Assembly: GCA_014380705.1 (NCBI GenBank)
Contig: JACMJI010000067.1
Coordinates: forward strand, 1 to 8,082
Reading direction: 5' to 3'
DNA length: 8,082 bases
From: Gorillibacterium sp.
GTDB taxonomy: Bacteria > Bacillota > Bacilli > Paenibacillales > NBRC-103111
The translations under genes and the position numbers were made by a program. A model generated the notes under the pieces. That model had not been told where the DNA came from, did not search any database, and worked only from the letters and a program-made list of their open reading frames with translations. Of the stretch, positions 7,179 to 8,082 are shown piece after piece. The number at the start of each line of letters is the position of its first letter. Position 1 is the stretch's first letter.

Positions 7179-7208
7179 ATTTTAGCTGTATGCTAAGATT
7201 CTTGTCAA
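7179..7208 (-). promoter_or_regulatory. Sigma-A promoter for rny
   Basis: On the minus strand a perfect TTGACA (7208-7203) is followed after 18 bp by TAAAAT (7184-7179, 5 of 6 matches to TATAAT). Transcription should begin near 7172, giving a leader of about 200 nt before rny. TTAGC/GCTAA (7182-7186/7192-7196) forms a small inverted repeat over the spacer and -10, a possible operator but too short to call. Confidence 0.75.
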
Positions 7209-7275
7209 GTTTTCTCATGATTAGCTTTATGGAAAGTGAGTTTTCGCATTTCATATTGTCGCTAAAGCTGCTCTT

Positions 7276-7968
7276 CTACATCTCATCGAAATCCGTTTGA
7301 TTGTCAAGCTCCCATTCTTCTTCTAAAGGGATTCCATCGATAGCTTTAACCGTAATGGACACGACACTAGGAGAAAATCCTCTGCGCAGCAAGAATTCAT
7401 ATAGCTTACGCTTTCTTATAAACGTATCCCCACTCGTCTGCTTCCACTTCTTCTGTGCTGCTTCAAGTGCATATTTGCACTCATCTTCTTCAGCTACTTT
7501 GCCAGTGGCGGCAGTTATGAATTGTTGGTCGACTCCTTTTTGCTTAAGCTCAATCTCAACCCACTTGCGACCTTTCTTCTGTAAGGTCATTCGTTCCTGT
7601 GCCCATAGCTCAGCGAAATGCTGGTCATCCAAATACTCGCGTTCCAGCAATTCTTGAACAATAATTGTGATCATTGGAGGCTCGTACCCTCTTGAGGTTA
7701 GCTTCTGTTCCACTTCTTTAATTGACCGTGCGCGGATACTGATAAAACGGATGGCATCAACATAAGCACGATGCTTTTCATCCTCAAGCATAAGCTTCTC
7801 AAGATGGTCTCCTTCTATTATCTCACCTTTCAGAAGCCGATGTTTAACCAATAAATCTTCATGGATAGAGAATGCATACTCGTCATCCAGATAGATATTG
7901 TAGCGTACACGACTTCTCTTCTGGCGTTCTACGGCTGTAATCAACCGGGGTTTTTTAGGCTGGTCCAC
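7276..7968 (-). CDS. recX: RecX, regulator of RecA
   Basis: A cytoplasmic protein that binds RecA-ssDNA filaments and modulates their recombinase activity. The product (230 residues) starts with the Firmicutes-type N-terminal part (ITAVERQKRSRVRYNIYLDD, about 10-29; YAFSIHEDLLVKHRLLKG to 48). Three-helix RecX repeats follow: RSIKEVEQKLTSRGYE at 81-96, LDDQHFAELWAQER at 113-126, KGRKWVEIELKQKGV at 132-146, and a last one with LLRRGFSPSVV near 197-207. It ends in an acidic tail. I chose the GTG at 7968, 9 nt after AAAGGAG; the other GTG at 7974 is only 3 nt from it. Family identity is firm, the start less so. recA is expected upstream beyond the right edge. No hydrophobic or signal segment is present. 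Confidence 0.92.
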   Translation of the reverse strand: MDQPKKPRLITAVERQKRSRVRYNIYLDDEYAFSIHEDLLVKHRLLKGEIIEGDHLEKLMLEDEKHRAYVDAIRFISIRARSIKEVEQKLTSRGYEPPMITIIVQELLEREYLDDQHFAELWAQERMTLQKKGRKWVEIELKQKGVDQQFITAATGKVAEEDECKYALEAAQKKWKQTSGDTFIRKRKLYEFLLRRGFSPSVVSITVKAIDGIPLEEEWELDNQTDFDEM

Positions 7969-8031
7969 TTCCACGGTCTCCTTTATTTAAAGCAAATTCA
8001 CTCATTTCATATAATAGGCTGGATACAAGGA

Positions 8032-8068
8032 TAAACGCCTGTCGGCGTCCTTTGGCGTCGTGCGTTTA
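8032..8068. repeat. GC-rich inverted/direct repeat element upstream of recX
   Basis: TAAACGC (8032-8038) and GCGTTTA (8062-8068) are perfect inverted arms. Inside are two direct copies of GGCGTC (8044-8049 and 8054-8059), and ACGCC/GGCGT (8035-8039/8044-8048) gives an alternative small hairpin. On the minus strand the small hairpin is followed by TTTATCC, a poor terminator tail. It resembles a dispersed intergenic element or a weak recA terminator; neither can be decided here. Confidence 0.45.
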
Positions 8069-8082
8069 CCGATGCGGAATCA

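Larger units (their letters stand above)
6973..7275. other. rny promoter and leader region (303-bp gap)
   Basis: The gap between the recX stop and the rny start holds a sigma-A promoter (7179-7208), a predicted leader of about 200 nt with two nested stems (7098-7152), a small CGGTT/AACCG stem near 7024-7037, and the rny ribosome binding site. Between the recX stop and the promoter, AGCTTTA/TAAAGCT (7223-7229/7263-7269) could pair, but no T run follows, so I do not call a recX terminator. No small gene with a ribosome binding site was seen. Confidence 0.6.

Noticed and set aside
7301..7657. Plus-strand open frame of 118 codons antisense to recX
   Set aside because: It is a shadow of recX, has no ribosome binding site and gives a low-complexity Ser-rich product unlike any family I recognise.
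7975..8031. recX promoter around TATTAT near 8010-8020
   Set aside because: A -10-like hexamer is present but no acceptable -35 at 16-18 bp; co-transcription with an upstream recA is equally likely.

Overview
The window looks chromosomal and comes from an endospore-forming low/mid-GC Gram-positive, most likely a Paenibacillus-type member of the Bacillales. Three things point there: strong AGGAGG-type ribosome binding sites, the presence of spoVS, and the gene order recX-rny-ymdB-spoVS-dipeptidase-korA-korB. That order matches, from general knowledge, the recA-to-miaB/cotE/mutS neighbourhood of Paenibacillus and the Bacillus cereus group. All seven genes lie on the minus strand, so transcription runs from right to left. 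recA would be expected just beyond the right edge and miaB beyond the left edge; neither is visible here.

Layout from right to left, in the direction of transcription. (1) 7969-8082: recX upstream region with a GC-rich inverted/direct repeat element at the window edge. (2) recX, 7276-7968. (3) A 303-bp gap holding a good sigma-A promoter and a roughly 200-nt structured leader for rny. (4) rny (RNase Y), 5428-6972, followed by a hairpin terminator. (5) A 198-bp gap with a striking 21-bp near-perfect inverted repeat and a small hairpin plus T-rich tract ahead of ymdB. (6) ymdB, 4435-5229. (7) A 100-bp gap with two interleaved inverted repeats, one covering the spoVS ribosome binding site. (8) spoVS, 4074-4334, with a strong terminator. 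(9) An M19 dipeptidase, 3026-3961. (10) An AT-rich 282-bp gap. (11) korA and korB, overlapping by 13 nt. (12) At the left edge, a 33-bp tandem repeat array that probably continues outside the window.

Functionally, the right half is a regulatory block: RecX modulates RecA, RNase Y initiates mRNA decay, YmdB is a phosphodiesterase affecting late adaptive behaviour, and SpoVS acts in sporulation. The left half is metabolic: a dipeptidase and a two-subunit 2-oxoacid:ferredoxin oxidoreductase. The coding genes are all members of known families. I found no evidence of a new multi-gene system. The less ordinary signals are non-coding: the 33-bp repeats, the long inverted repeat between rny and ymdB, the spoVS leader and the rny leader.
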